A DNA stretch of 64,000 nt from Oscarella lobularis (lineage: Eukaryota > Porifera > Homoscleromorpha > Homosclerophorida > Oscarellidae): positions 248,001 through 312,000 of the forward strand of contig NC_089179.1 in the NCBI RefSeq assembly GCF_947507565.1. Reading direction: 5' to 3'. The notes under the pieces are model-generated. The model had not been told where the DNA came from, did not search any database, and saw only the letters and a list, made by a program, of their open reading frames with translations. The translations under genes were made by a program, and so were the position numbers. Below, piece by piece: positions 19,917 through 33,420 of the stretch. Every line of letters starts with the position of its first letter. Positions within the stretch are counted from its first letter, which is position 1.

Positions 19917-22900
19917 CTATACTTCAGTGTAATCATCATAAACGTCGTCATTCTCCTCCTTTACCTCAGCTGCTGGGGCTTTGTAGCAACTGAGTCTGCT
20001 ATCGGCGTCCTCATCCGACCCGCCGCTATCCACCGATTTCGTTATCTCCGGGTGGCTGTAGTCATCGGAAACGGACTCGGATGACTTCGCCTCGTCGCTT
20101 CCCCTTTCCGGCTCTGCCTCTTCTTTAGCTCGTCGAAAACGCAAGACAGCCAGAACAGCCAAAACAGCAGCGACGAGCGCAACGAAACCGCTGACAGCGG
20201 CACCGGCAGCAACTCCAGCAGACACTCCAGAATCCTTCACATCCAACCGAACGTCATCATCGATTTCAAAAAACCCCATATTCGTTCCTTCTTGGACGCT
20301 CTGATCGCGAGCAGTCCGTACGATTTGCCCACTAGCAACGCTTCTCTTTCCCAATCCACCGCCTGCACTCGATATCCGGTACAGAACTTGAAGATGCCAC
20401 ACGCGACCGGCGTCGATCTCGTATAGCGGATCGCTGACGAAGTTAAAACCGTCTACGCCGGCCATTTCAATGATAGCCCCGTGCTCGGGATTATCGGCGG
20501 CGAATTCGGCTCGAAACGGGACCTGGTTGAAGCCCCTGTCTACCGTGTCGGGCTCCAGACGATCGAGAAGCTTGAATCGATGCGCGAGCTTGGGCGACGG
20601 TCGAAGACAGCCGTACTGCGGCGCGTCTTTATCCTGCTCGCCTTTTGGATCGTAATAGGGCAGAAATCCGTCGCGACCGCTGCACAGAAACACCGATTCG
20701 ATTGTCAGCTTGAACGAACGTCGAAGATCCTGCGACGGATCCCAAAGCACGCGACCGTAAATAGTCTGGCCTTTCGAAAAGGCCCCGCTATAGGCTAACT
20801 CAGAAAAATCGACACCTGATTCCATGGGATCGGTGAGATATTCCTCCACGCTATTGTGCAGGACGAATTCGGTGTCGAGACGATACTCTTCGGGCACGGG
20901 CTGACTGACTTGAGTGAACGAGATGGCCATGTCGAAGCGCACGGGCGCGTGCGGCGTACAGCTGGCCCGCGACGACGTCGATGGCCCCGTCGCTGCTTCG
21001 TACTGGTCCGTCGATTTGACGGTGCACGGAATGAGAAAGACGGCGTACGTTCCCGTGTAATCTTGCGTGGAGAGAAGACTGGACGCTCGCCACCATTGCG
21101 CCGGACTATCGAACGAACTTTCGCTAAACATTTCGACCAAATCGAAACGAACAGCGACGTCGGACGGCGGCTCGACTCGCGATCGAACATCCTTTAGCGC
21201 CGGATGACCGAGAACGAATTTTCCACGAAATTTCGCGTCCGTTTTGAACGTAATTTCAAATCGGCCGTCGGACGGTCGAATCAGCGCTTTCATGACCTGA
21301 AGATTTCCGCGGCGAGACGACTCGGCGCTGACGCCGCTCTGCCACAAAATCGCCGAATACGAAAAGGAGAACTTCATCTCGGTCGAGTGTTCGAGCGATC
21401 GCCAGCCGACGCTCGTCGGCGCCGTGTAGACGTAGGCGACGTGAAGAGGCACGGTGACCGAAAGTTCCGACGACGTCTCGTCGCGAACGCCGACGTTCGT
21501 CGTCACCGTTCCGCCGCACACGTCCACCAATTCCGTCATGTGATAGTAGGCTTCGAACGTCCAGAGACACGTATTCAAATCCAAGTGCTTGTAAAGTCGC
21601 ACGGTGTTCGCGCCGCGCATCGACGAGTCGAATTGATGCGGACGCATGTCGCGAGCTGTCGTCGATTCGCTTTTAAACGCGGAAGCGGCGGGAGATATAA
21701 AGCCGAATGACGTCAGCGAGGACCATTCGTCGTAGTCTAATAAATTCGAGCAAACGTGTCGTTGTCGATACGACGACTTGCTCAAGGCGAATTTTAGATC
21801 GTCAATGGCAACAGTCGACAGAACGGGAAGAAGTCCGTCCTGATGCGGAATTTGAACTCGAATTTTCATGTGATTCGCATGATCGCTATCGCGACCGTCG
21901 ATATAATCCAAGTCGGCGATAAACGACTCGGCTTTGAAGAGTTCCAAGACGCCTTCGGACGTTTTCGTGCCGCAGATGGAATTGAGCCATCCAATGACGA
22001 CGGATTGCGACGAATACCAGCTGCCGAGACTTCCGCCGACGGCGTCGTACGGCTGAACGGAGCAGCGAACGAGACAGCGCGGACAGAAATAGATGCTGTC
22101 GAGCACGGAAGACTTCGTCGACGTGAAAACCGTGTCGTCGTCGAGTTGATCGAACGGACGCTGAATGCCGTCGTCGTCTCGCGGCGGAGCGACTTCCCAG
22201 CGGAATTTCGTGCGATTGGCGAAGAAATTTTCGCTTTCGCATAAACGACGAGTGGAATCGTAGTTAGGATGACGAGGATCGCATGGCTGAAAGAGCAAAA
22301 AAATCTCCAAAAAAAACGGACGAAAAACGCGTCTAACGTACCAGAACGCATACAACTGGGTACCCTGGAGAAGGATTTGGCGAGCGATCTCGAACCGCGT
22401 CGTATTCCAGTAAGGAAACGACGGCCGGAATGTCGGGAAGAACGATGCTACCTCGCGCCGCCTGGCGATCAACAATTTGAACCTGAGCTGTAGATCGTTC
22501 GCCCAAGACGGCATTGACTGGAGGTCCCAGAATAAGATTAAACGTTTCTTCCCACTCCATTTCGGCTGAATAAAGTACCTGCGAAAAGACCGTTAAAATA
22601 AACAGAGAGATCCACGATCTTTTGTGTACCTCTATCGTGACTTCTACCCGACGCTGGTTGGACTTAAAAGTCAGATCTTCAGAGAACGGTTGGTAGTCTT
22701 TAGCGGAAACGGCGAGACCGTCTCTCGTGCTGCAATGAACGGTCGCTTCGCCGCTAGCATCTCCGCTACGCACGACGGCAACAGTGAACTTCGTCACTTG
22801 ATCAAAGCCAACCGGCTCCAAGACTTTGTACACAGAACGGTCAAACTGAAGTCTCGAAACGTCTTCGGGATTTGTGATGACAACGTCAGCTTCGCTCTTA

Positions 22901-25900
22901 CGCCCCTGCGTCCCACTGACCGGCGAATGCAATATCAAACTAAACATCTCGTCGGGCTCTTCCGTCGAATCGTCGAGTATCGTCACTTTGCACGCCTTTT
23001 CCGTCTCGCCGGGCATGAATCGTACGACGTACGATCCGTCGACGTAATCTTCGCCGGGCGTCGCTGAAACGGCGGCGGCGCGCGTGGAGCACGTCACCGA
23101 CGATTCGTATCGCGTGTCGCCCGTTCGCACGACCGTCGCCGCGAGCGTTTCGTTCTCGCGAGCGAAATACGTCGATTCGGAAAACGACATTGACGGCGCG
23201 TCGTCGACGGAGTCGTCGATGTAGACCGTCGCTCGAGCGGGACGCTTCAACGTGGCGCCGGACGCTAGCTGAAGCGCAACGCTCAGACTTTCATTTCCTT
23301 CCAACTCCGGATTCCCGACGTCGTTAACGATGTCAAAATAAAATGATTTCGTCCGTTCGTGGGGAGCAAAGACGAGCTGTTCGAGCGTTGGTACGAAATC
23401 GTCGTGGCGTTTCGCCGAGACAGGATTCAGCTCGTCGACAGCGCACCAGACTCTCGAATAGTGCTGCAAGTCCGGACCGTCGCGGAGAACGTCGACAGAT
23501 ACGCGACCGTCGTTTTCCCCAAAAACGTATTCGGACTTGCTGAAACGAATCTGCGGCTCGTCATTTGGACCTAGAATCGTCACCAATGCCGTCGCCACGT
23601 CGCCTAGCGTTCCCCTGCTCGGCCGCGACAATTTGACGTGGAACGACTCGGCTAGTTCGTAGAGGCTATCGTCTATGAGATCGACCGTGCAAACGGCCTC
23701 GGTTTCGCCGGCTAAAAAGTAGACTCGGTCCGTCCGTCGAATGAAATCGGAGCCGGAGATGGGTTCGAGGCCGCCCGTAGCCGTCTCGTCTTCCGTGTAG
23801 CAGACGACCGAGCTCAAGTCGCTCGTGTCTCCCGTTCTTTTGAGCAAGACGTCGACGTGAGCACTACCGCTCTCGTTCACGTTGATAAAAGAACGAGAAA
23901 TAGACATACGAGGTTCTAAGAAAAAAATCCAATAAAATGATTAATTTTCGGCATTTCTTACCGTCTTCCGTGTCGTTGATAATCACTTTGGCTCTCTTCA
24001 AATTGCCGATCAATGATTGAACTGGGTCGTCCAAAATAACGGCGAAAAACTCTTCGTTCTCGTACGCGACGTCGTCAATGATCGGCACGATGCACGTCTT
24101 CTCCTTCTCCTTCTCCTCGAACTGAATTCTCGCCGACGTTTGGACGTAATCTCCGTCGTCCGACGTCGCCGTTCCGCCGATCGTTCGACACGAGACGTAC
24201 GAGACGACGTTCAAATTCCCACTCCGACGAACCGACAACTCGACGACACGACCCGTTTCCCTGACGACGTAGACGGCGTTCTCAAACGAAAGTTGAGACC
24301 AGCGAATATCGAACGTCTGCGCCTGCAACGAATTCGGCGTCGCGTCAGCGACGCTGAACGTAAAACGATCGCTCGTCGCATTTCCGCTCTTCACGTACAC
24401 GACGGCGGAATTGTCTAAATCCGCTTGAGTAAATTGAAGAACCGGCGACGAGAACGATGAACACAATGGGGCGTCTTGACACAGGGCAATATCGCCGTAG
24501 AGACATTTCTCTTGGATGGTGTATAGCAGAGTTTTGTCGTCTGTGTCGTCGTCGGTCGCTTTGAGGCGTTCTGACGTAATTCGGCCCACTCCTCTAGTCA
24601 AGAAATCGAGTCCTTTATTCGTGATTATTCGCGGAGCGCCGTCGTCGATTGGAATGATTGTGACGTGAAAAGATTGCTGGTGAGTTGTTCTTATCCACTT
24701 TCCTCCTCGCTGCACTAGAAATCCAACGTTCGTACTGTCCGACACTTTAAACTTGAACGAATCGTCAATCGTATTGGTTCCGTCGTGAACGTAGCTGATC
24801 TCGTTATCAAGAATTTCTCGCATTGTGAAGGAATCCGCGACCGGTCGCTCGTCGGCGCGATCGAGACGACCGTTTCTCGGTCGAGACGTAATCGTGAAAA
24901 CGATTCGCTCCGCCTCCGTGTCGGGATCGTCGGCGTTCAACTCGAACGGCGTTATCGCTTTTCGTTCGCCTTCGGACAAGCGCAGTCGGCGATTCGTCAC
25001 GACGGGCAACGAATCGTCGACGATTTCGACGACGATAGAAAACATCATCGAAACGACGTTCGTCCCGTCGGTGACCGTAAACCGAAAACGATCGCGCTGG
25101 CCCTCGTCCGCGCCCAAGTGCCGATACTCGATCGCACCGGCGGCCAAATCGACTTGAGTGAAATTACGCACGGGCACGCGAGGCCAATCGATCCACGCCA
25201 GTCTCCCGTAAAGCGGCGGATCGACGACAGTAAAAACGAGCTTCGAATCGTCGCTATTCGCATCCGTGGCGCTTAATACGTCCGTCGTTAATTTCCGACT
25301 AGAGCCCTCCTTTAGAACCAAGCCCGTGTTCCTCGTAACCCTCGGAGGCACCCGATCTTCGAAGATGTGTACAATGAAGTCCTGGTCGAACAAATCGTTG
25401 CCGGCTCCGTCTGTCACGTTGAATTTAAAAAGATCGACGCCGCCGGACGAGTCGACATGCTCGTATTGCACGCGACCGGCATCGATGTCCGATTGCGTGA
25501 AGGAATTGACGTCGTTCACCGTCAATTCAACAACGCCGCCGTTCGCTAAGAATTTTAGTCGACCTTTTGACGGATCCGACGAGAGAGTGTAGATCAAGCG
25601 ATCGTCTGGGGTGTCGATGTCGCTTGAGCGAAGAACGGTGGGAAGAATCAGCGCCGATTCGCCGACGTTCAAGCGCAATCCGGCGTTGACGATCACGCGC
25701 GGCGTTTCGTCGTCGACGGCGACGATTACGATGCGTAAAGTTGCCGTCGCGCCGAGACCGCCTTCGTCGGAAACCGTCACTTCGATGCGATCCGAACGCG
25801 CCGTAGTGCCGTCGCTGTGCTCGTACGCGACCCGTCCGTTCGCGACGTCGCGCGCCGTGAACGAGGTGGCGATTTCGCCCGCTTTCGTTAGGCGACCGTG

Positions 25901-28900
25901 CGCCGGTTGTCGAATCAAAACGAAGACCAAATCTTCGCTGGAACTATCTAAATCCGTTACGCTAAGAGATTGATTTGTTATGAAGGCGAAGCCGTCTTCG
26001 GGACATTGCAAAGTGCTGGCGTCGATCACGGGCGTTTCGTCGTTCACCGGCTCGATAACGATGTCTATAGTCGTCGCGGATGACGTCTGCGCGCCATCGG
26101 TGCACTGCAGAACGAACGAATCCGAGTCTGGCTCAATACCGAAATGCTGATTTTGCACGTAGCGAATTCGACCGGCATCGAGATCGGCAGTCGTGAAAGA
26201 ATTGACGGCAACTCTAGGGGCCTCGTCGCTCTCCAAATAACCCCTCTTCGGCAGCGACGTCACTCGACAAACGACGTCGCCACGAACCGTGTCTTCGTCC
26301 CTAACGAGAAGATTCCGCGCTCGGACGACGACAACTCCTCCTTCTTCAACTCGCATCTCGTCGCCTTTTACGATCGTCGGCTTGATATTATTCACCGGAG
26401 CGACGACGACGATCACCTCTTCGTCGGTCCGTCGATTGCCGGCATCGTCGCTAACGGACACCAAAAACGAATCCCTTAATTTCGCCGGCCCGATTTCGCC
26501 TCGAATAACATAGATAATCGCCCCGTCATCAACTTGGCCCTGGGTAAATTGATCCCCAGTCGTAACATTATTCGCATCGACGTAGATTCGTCCTAGAACT
26601 GGAGCTCTTGTCAGCGTATAGACGAGTTGACGATCGTCCGTGTCCGAATCGGTAGCGGCCAATATTCGTCGCGTTATGATCTTGAACGAATTTTCGTCTA
26701 CGTTTACCCGCTTCGTGGCGGATTTCAACAGTCGTGGAAGATCGTTGTCGACCGGCGTGACGACGACGTCGACGACGGTGCGCACGCGAAATTTTCCGTC
26801 TGAGATAGAAACGCCGAAGTCGTCTCGTCTCGTCTCCGAGCCGTCGTGTTCGTATTTGACGAAGCCTTGGGCGACGTCGAAAAGCGTGAAATCGGTGCCG
26901 ACTCGCATTCGGATTTCGGATCCTTTTTCATCTTCTTTCGTCAGTGTTCCGTGATCGGGAAGCTGGGTAATAGCGAGAAGGAGACTCGTCGATTCGGCGT
27001 CCGCGTCGCTGGCGCTAATGTGCGTCAGATTGAACGTCGCTTCGTTTCCTTCCTCCACCACCAAGGGCTTTAAATCGCCGAATTCAGGCGCTCGATTGTT
27101 CACCGGATTGACGACAATCGCGAAATTTTCCACCGGGCTTTGATTGGTTCCGTCTGACACGCGAAAGCGAAAGTTCGTCTCTATCGCAGTCGTCCCGATT
27201 TCCGCGTTCGGCGTCCGATAACGAACGACGCCGACGTCGACGTCGCGCTGCGTGAATTCGTCGACGGAAACGTTGGGACGACGAGACAATTCGAGAATTC
27301 CAAAGCGAGGCGGCGTCACGATCGAGTAAACGAGAGTCGAGTCGTCAGTGTCGGCGTCGGCGAAAGCGAGCTCTTGTCCAGTGATCGCCGTCACCGTGCC
27401 TTCGTCGACGGAAATAGAGAGCGGGTACGACAATCGCGATACCAGTCGCGGCGACTCGTCGTCGAGCGGAATAATATGAATCGAAAAAACCTGATCGCGT
27501 AGAACATTCGGCGGCGAACTCGCATCCGAAACCTGAACGCACCCCCCCAAAGTATAGAAATCTCGATTCTAAATATTTTATTTATTCGTCTCACTCACCG
27601 TGAACTGAAATTCGTCCCACAGTGCCTCGGATCCCGAATGATTGTAATAAATTCGTCCCGCCGTCACGTCCTTCTGCGCGAACGCGTCCACGCGCTTCTC
27701 CATCAGCCCCGTACCCGGCACGACCGTCCATCCGCCGCTACCGAGCTTCGACGTCAATATCTTCTTTCGTCGAATCACCGTCCCTTCGGACGAAAAGCGC
27801 GTGATCGTAAACACGAGCTCGCCGTCGTCGCTATCGACGTCGTGCGCTTCGAGATGACGTGACGTAATCGCAATCGTCGCGCTCTCGTTCACGACGAGCC
27901 CACTATTGACGACAATCGTCGGTGGCTCGTCGTCGACGAGCGTAACGTTAACGCGAAAAAGAAATTCGACGACGTTCGACCCCCCGTCGACGACTTTCGA
28001 CCCCCCGTCGACGACTTGAAGCAGAACTTCGTCGAAGGAAACTTCGGCGCCGTCGTGAACGTAACGAATGACGCCTCTCTCGACGTCGCGTGCCGTAAAC
28101 GATTTCACCGGCGTTCGTAGCCGTTCGACGTGACCGTAATCGGGTCCGTCGACGAGGATAAAAATCAACGAATCCGACGAATCGTCTCGGTCTTCGACTC
28201 GCAACTGTCGTTCGGATATCGTCTGACGACCGTTTTCTTCGACAACGATCCCCGTATTGATGACGACGACCGGTGGATAGGGACTCGTTGCGACGATCAA
28301 GATGATTCCGACTGGGGACGTCAATTGGCGATCCGAAACGCGAAGAGCGACGTCGCCGCGAGAGTCGAGTCTTTGATCGTGAATAAATTGTATATGACCG
28401 GCAATTGCGTCCACATAGGAAAACACGCTTCCCGTCTGAAGCACGATCTCGTTCGCTCCGTCGACGCGAATCAGTTTTCCATTAGATGGTGGACTGACTA
28501 TTTGAAGGAGAAGTTTCGAGGAATTTGTATCCGGATCGCCGACGCGGATTATTGAATCATTGACTAAGACGAGTCCCCCGTAGACGGTTCGAATATTTTG
28601 CCTTACAATCAGAAAAGGAGGTTCAGTATTGCCTAATAAGAAAACAAAAATATTTTAATTAATTAAGAAATCGTTTTTTTATTGATTTACGTTCGCATAA
28701 TCTCTCGTCCGAATTCTGATAATAACCGTCGCCGCACGCCGTCACGCATCGACCGCTCCGACGAAACGTGCCGTCGACGCATGCGCGACACGTCGAAGCG
28801 TCGACGCATTCGTCGCACGACGACGAACAGCTTTCGCATCGTCCTCGAAATCGATTCGCGTACTGTTTCGCGGGGCATTGACGAGTGCAGGCGTTTCCGA

Positions 28901-30085
28901 GCAAAACGTAGCCGATTTCGCAGCGCGTGCACTGGCCAAATCGACTGCAGACGTCGCAGTTCGTCGGACACGCGAGACACGAGCCTCGCGTCGCGTAAAA
29001 GCCGCGACTGCAACGCGAAACGCATTGGCCCGTTTCTAGGTACGATCCCCTGTAGCATAGCGTGCAATTCGTTTTTCGACCGGCGGAACATCGAGCGCAG
29101 CTTCGGTGGCATTCTATATGGGAAGTTCGCGGCGAAAAATTCCCCGCCCAGTTCTTTAGTAGATTTTTACCTCGGCATTCCCGGATTCTTGCCTCGTGAG
29201 TGAAAAATCCGTCTTGGCAGTGATCGAGACACTGTCCAAACATAAGGACCTGCATCGGATCTGCACATGCCGTGCAGTGGCTGTCCGTTGCGCCGTTGCA
29301 GCTCGAACAGGACGAATGACAAGCGGTCAACTCTGATACAAAAATGAAACCAGCGATCTTTTTCTCGGACTTCTTACCTTGACAGCGCGGACAACACTCG
29401 TTCGGCTCGAGCGCGAGAGTTTCGTTCTAAAATCACGCGCGCGTTCCCACACCGAACCCATGCTGTGGCGGAAAAAGTTCTCACCGGTGAGCACGTGATG
29501 GTCGCGCAAGGAATAATAGACGAGCAAATGGCGATCGATTCGTTGCAGATGCACGTCCGACAGATCGATGCATTCCAACTCTCTCCGTCCTATGTACATG
29601 CAAATGTATGAGCGCCCCACCGAGCCTATTGTGTCTATCAGTTGAAAGTCGCGTGTCATCGGGAAGCAATTAGGAGGGCGGGTGCGGTAAAGAGAAAGCG
29701 CGACCGCGAATCTTAGATCGAGGGAGGAAAAGGGGCGAAAAACGGTTTAGATTGATCGAACGTTCGTCGGGTACGAGAACTATCTATTACGACCGGCGTT
29801 TGCCACTGCCTCGAGGCTCGAAATGATGAATAGGAGATCGCGCTTGCGTGGGTGGAGGGACTAAAGGGGGTCTGCTCACCTTAATTCTTTGGCCTTTTGC
29901 ATCGTCGAAGCAATCGCCTTCGAAAAGAAGAGCGACGAAGCAATTAGTGTCGGGGGGACATTAGGACGCTTTGCGATCGAGGCGTATCCGCTGTCGCTTC
30001 TCTTACCTTGGGCTACGTGAGCGAGATTGGCGATGATGGAAACGACGATGAAAATCGCGAGTCCGAAGAATCGAGCGGCGAACAT
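19917..30085 (-). CDS. FRAS1: FRAS1-type extracellular matrix protein
   Basis: FRAS1/FREM proteins are giant basement-membrane adhesion proteins. Exon 1 (start 30085) encodes a signal peptide (FFGLAIFIVVSIIANLA). Small exons to about 29385 form one von Willebrand C domain ending ECCPRC. About 29330-28690 holds furin-like Cys repeats (CHSSCSSC, CPTNCDVC). About 28640-24360 holds 12 CSPG repeats by my count, each with an NxGL/VxE-type start and a D-DTDD-LVY core. About 24330-22570 holds five Calx-beta domains. A FRAS1-type juxtamembrane region follows. A transmembrane helix (AAVSGFVALVAAVLAVLAVL, near 20130-20225) precedes an acidic cytoplasmic tail ending TEV, a class I PDZ ligand. Counts of 12 CSPG and 5 Calx-beta equal those I recall for vertebrate FRAS1, while VWC and furin repeats are fewer. 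Several exons are 0.9-3.6 kb, very unlike the short exons of neighbouring genes. Confidence 0.92.
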
Positions 30086-30408
30086 CGTCGCGCGGCTTTC
30101 TCCGACTCTTCGATCGCCTGTGGAAGAGACGTTTGGTTGCGTTTTCGTTTCGTTGCCCTCATCACGTACGATTAGAGCGGAAAAGTCGAGAACTTGAAGC
30201 CGCTCGCTTTGGGATTTTTTCTCCTACGTCCGAGAGCCGCTTCCTTTGTACTAGTAGCAAATTGTCACGAAACGAAAGCGTTCTTTTCTAGCTGTGCCGA
30301 GGAGGCGACTGCTGTCCGAGATCTTCGTGTCCGTGATGCCCGGATGTTCCTTGGAACGTGTCTGTAACCTGTCAGTGCTGTCGGAAGTAGAATTGAATTA
30401 GAGTTGTT
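30086..30408. other. Intergenic region, FRAS1 promoter side
   Basis: This stretch lies between the 3' end of the CNG channel and the FRAS1 start, both on the minus strand. I see no coding potential or repeat. It presumably contains the FRAS1 promoter and 5' UTR. Confidence 0.5.
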
Positions 30409-30413
30409 TTATT
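30408..30413 (-). terminator. AATAAA poly(A) signal overlapping the CNG stop codon
   Basis: On the minus strand the last codons read CCA AAA TAA AAC, so the TAA stop (30411-30409) lies inside an AATAAA hexamer. If used, the 3' UTR would be only some tens of bases. Confidence 0.5.
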
Positions 30414-32688
30414 TTGGCTCGAGTCGCTCATTTATAATCGGAGTGGTAGTGGTTGGAACGTGAAGACGATTGACGTCGTTTATGTCTGGCATTGATAGAG
30501 TGGCCGGACTACGTAGTGACGATTCATCTCTGCGATGAATCGTCACTGGAACCTGTGCCCCATTAGAACTAGATCGGCTCCGTCTGACTTTTGACGACTC
30601 CGACGACGGACTCTCTAGGACTTTTCGCTGCACGCCGTTTGCAAATTGCAGGCGCTGCATCGCTTTTCGACGAAGTGCATCCTACACGTACAGCGGCAGA
30701 AATACGTAGAAATTCGTTCGAAATTCGTACGAGAAACTACCATGAATTCCGGATGATTTTTGAACGGTTCCTCGAGATCAGTTTTCGTCAGGACAAGCAA
30801 TTCAGAATACCCGATGGAGTAAACGTCCGCAGTTCGCCTAAGGTGCATAAGTGTTGCAAACAGAAGCAAATCAAGTCAGACAAACTTGTTGCTTCTATTA
30901 ATGCCCAGTAAAGAGATCTCTCCAAAGTAATCCCCTGATGATAATTGACATATCAGATCACCTGTTTCTCTATAATATCAATCAATAAATAAAGTTTATT
31001 TTAGATGAAAAGCTCCAATCTTACGTTGTAACTGCCACTTTTCCGTTGCTGACTATGTACATCTCTCTGCCGACGTCGCCATAGCGACACACAATGTCTC
31101 CGGGTGTCAAAAGCAGTGACTGCATCTTTAGCACCAATTCGTGAAGTAGTCCAGGAGGTATGTCTCCAAACAAGTCAACCTGCACGCAAAATGACAGAAA
31201 CTTGATTGTCAGCGGCACTGCACGTACTTTTCTCAGTGTAGTCAAATTAGCGTGCACCGCCACTTTTGCTCTCAGTTTGTCAGGCAAATATTTTATAGCC
31301 AAATAGGCGTTTCTATCTTCGATTCGTCCTCTGAATTCAAATGAAATCATTAGACTATTATTTCAATGGCATTTCGCTTGCCTTTGCCTCGCGTAATCGT
31401 ACCATCTTGTCACTTTTCGTTGCACTGATTTCGGTGCTCCAACTCTTCTCATATAGCGTTTGGTAGAGTCCTAAACGAGAGTCCGTGCCTCGTATAATTA
31501 GTCGGCTTTCGTAGACGAACTAAAAGTCTTTCGAAATTGGCTTGATTTTCGTTTGCATTGGAAATAATTTGCCCAAATTGACCTAAAAAATAAAATCCCA
31601 TGTATGCGTGTATAAGCCAGATGGAAAAATCCTCTTACCAACCAATGTTGCAAATATGAACACTCCCAACATATAATTTGCAATTGTAAATCCAAATCTG
31701 AAAAAAATTCAAGCAAAACAGAAAAAAATTTCCATACGTACTCCGCTCGTGTCTGAGGTGGCGGAATATCTCCAATCGTCGTCAAGGCGAGCGTCGCCCA
31801 ATGAAAAGAGTAAAGATATTTGATTTCGGTCAGAGCGAACGTCCCATTCAAAGCCGGATAGACCCAACTATTGATTCCAAATCCTTCCTCTTTCGAGAGA
31901 AGAAAGTAGAAGGAGGCGTCCCAGTGAATGCAGAGCGCGATCAAGTGAACGAGCTTCACGACGCGAAAAACGAACGATTCCGAATAGTGAAGTCGCGATT
32001 CGATCATTTTCGAAAAGTTCCACAATCGAAAGAGCTTGACTAGACGCGGCAATCTCAAAAGCGGATTAACGCCGACAAGCGGACTCAAATAGATCAAATC
32101 GAGCGGCACGGACGCGAGCACGTCGAACGCGAAGCCCCACGAGCGCACGTAACGCCATCGATGCTTGCATCGAAGAATGCCGTCTTGAAAAAAGCCGAGA
32201 TTCCATCGCACGACGACGTCGATCGCGTAAACGACGTCGGACGTGTAATCGCCGGCGAAAAATATCGCCTCGCCCTCGGTTTCGATGAAGGCGATGCGCG
32301 GCATTAGCGTCCAGTAGTTGTAAAGCACGGCGAGACATAGAACGATCGTCCAGCCGAAGAAGAAATCGCCGTGCGGATCGACGAAGAGTCGACCGAGCGG
32401 CGGCGATAGAGCGGCGCGACTTTCGTCGTTTGTCGTCAGCGGCTCGCCGGAGGAAAGCGCGAGATCGCGAACGCCGTATTTGTCGAGAAACGAGTCGCGT
32501 CGGGCGTCTGGAACGCCCGCTGGATCTCCGTCTTCGACGGCGGTGACGGGCCCCCGACGAGGACGAATCGCATGGGTGAATCGTAGCGCGAGACGCAGGC
32601 GCTTTATCGAGCGCGACCATCGGCCGCTTCGCCTGCGAGATTTATTGTTCGCGGTATCTTCCATGGTTCGATTAGGGATGAGGGACAC
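30409..32688 (-). CDS. Cyclic nucleotide-gated cation channel, CNGA type
   Basis: This is a tetrameric plasma-membrane cation channel opened by cGMP or cAMP. The N-terminus is basic and cytoplasmic. S1 begins at the family motif DPHGDFFFGW, and S1-S5 include an S4 with RLPRLVKLFRLW. The pore reads TLALTTIGDIPPP, close to the CNGA TIGETPPP and unlike CNGB, so an alpha-type subunit is likely. S6 (NYMLGVFIFATLVG) runs into a C-linker (LPDKLRAKVAVHANL). The cyclic nucleotide-binding domain has PGDIVCRYGDVGREMYIV, FGEISLL and the phosphate-contacting Arg in RRTADV. A Ser/Arg-rich tail follows. The start is 32688, and a second in-frame Met (MEDTANN) lies eight codons downstream. About ten short exons make up the C-terminal half. 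The neighbour upstream is elongin B. Confidence 0.93.
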
Positions 32689-32944
32689 ATCGTCGTTACC
32701 AGGACGGCGACGGGAGGCGATAAATGCTTTGTCAGTCCCACGAGGGCGCGCAAATGAAAAAAAAGTGATTTATGCCAGCTTATTTATCTCGCTCGCTCGC
32801 TCGCTAAACTCGGCCGAACTCGGGGCCATAGGACAAATACAAAGAAAACGATATATAGCTAAATTGTTCTCACTACGGGACAATCTCCAAAATGATAAAC
32901 CAACGACGAACGCGAATTGTACACACGTAAATGGCGGTCCACGC

Positions 32945-33420
32945 TCATTCGTCACCGCCCTTCTCCTGCTGTTTCATCACCTCGGGAAGTTCGGGCGGTT
33001 TGGAAAGATCTTCGATGAGCAACGCCTCGAACTCGCCATCTACGAATCACGAGGCGTTTCCTCAAAAGGGGCCCCCATCTCAAAAACCCGTCACGCTCAC
33101 CTTCTTGTTTTACAGCTAAACCGATTTCCGCCGGAGACTGAGCTTTGGCGACGTTGTTGGGAAATCCGCTATCGCCGAGCGTTTTCGCGTCGTCGAGGAG
33201 CTGATCTTCGCGATAGAGACGCTGGTCCTCCGGAGAATACTTCAAAATGCCTTCGACCATTTTCTTGAGTTCGAGAACGGTCGTCGATTCCTTTGCGTCG
33301 AGGAAGAGTGTCGTCTTATGACGACGAACTTTGAGAAATATGTCCTAGCAAAGAAATAGGAGATTGAATATCGTCTACGATCGACGATTCTGTTGACGCG
33401 AATTCAAATCTACTGACCAT
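32945..33420 (-). CDS. ELOB: Elongin B
   Basis: Elongin B is a ubiquitin-like adaptor that pairs with elongin C in VHL/SOCS-box ubiquitin ligases and in the elongin transcription factor. Exon 1 contributes only the ATG (33420-33418). After a 73-nt intron, exon 2 begins at 33344 with [14 protein letters not shown] and contains [20 protein letters not shown] and the LLDD...LGDSGF block. The last exon reads [19 protein letters not shown], matching the conserved ELOB C-terminus, and stops at 32945. Length (about 110 residues) is normal. The start codon lies inside the open frame of the last GCN1 exon on the same strand. Confidence 0.94.
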
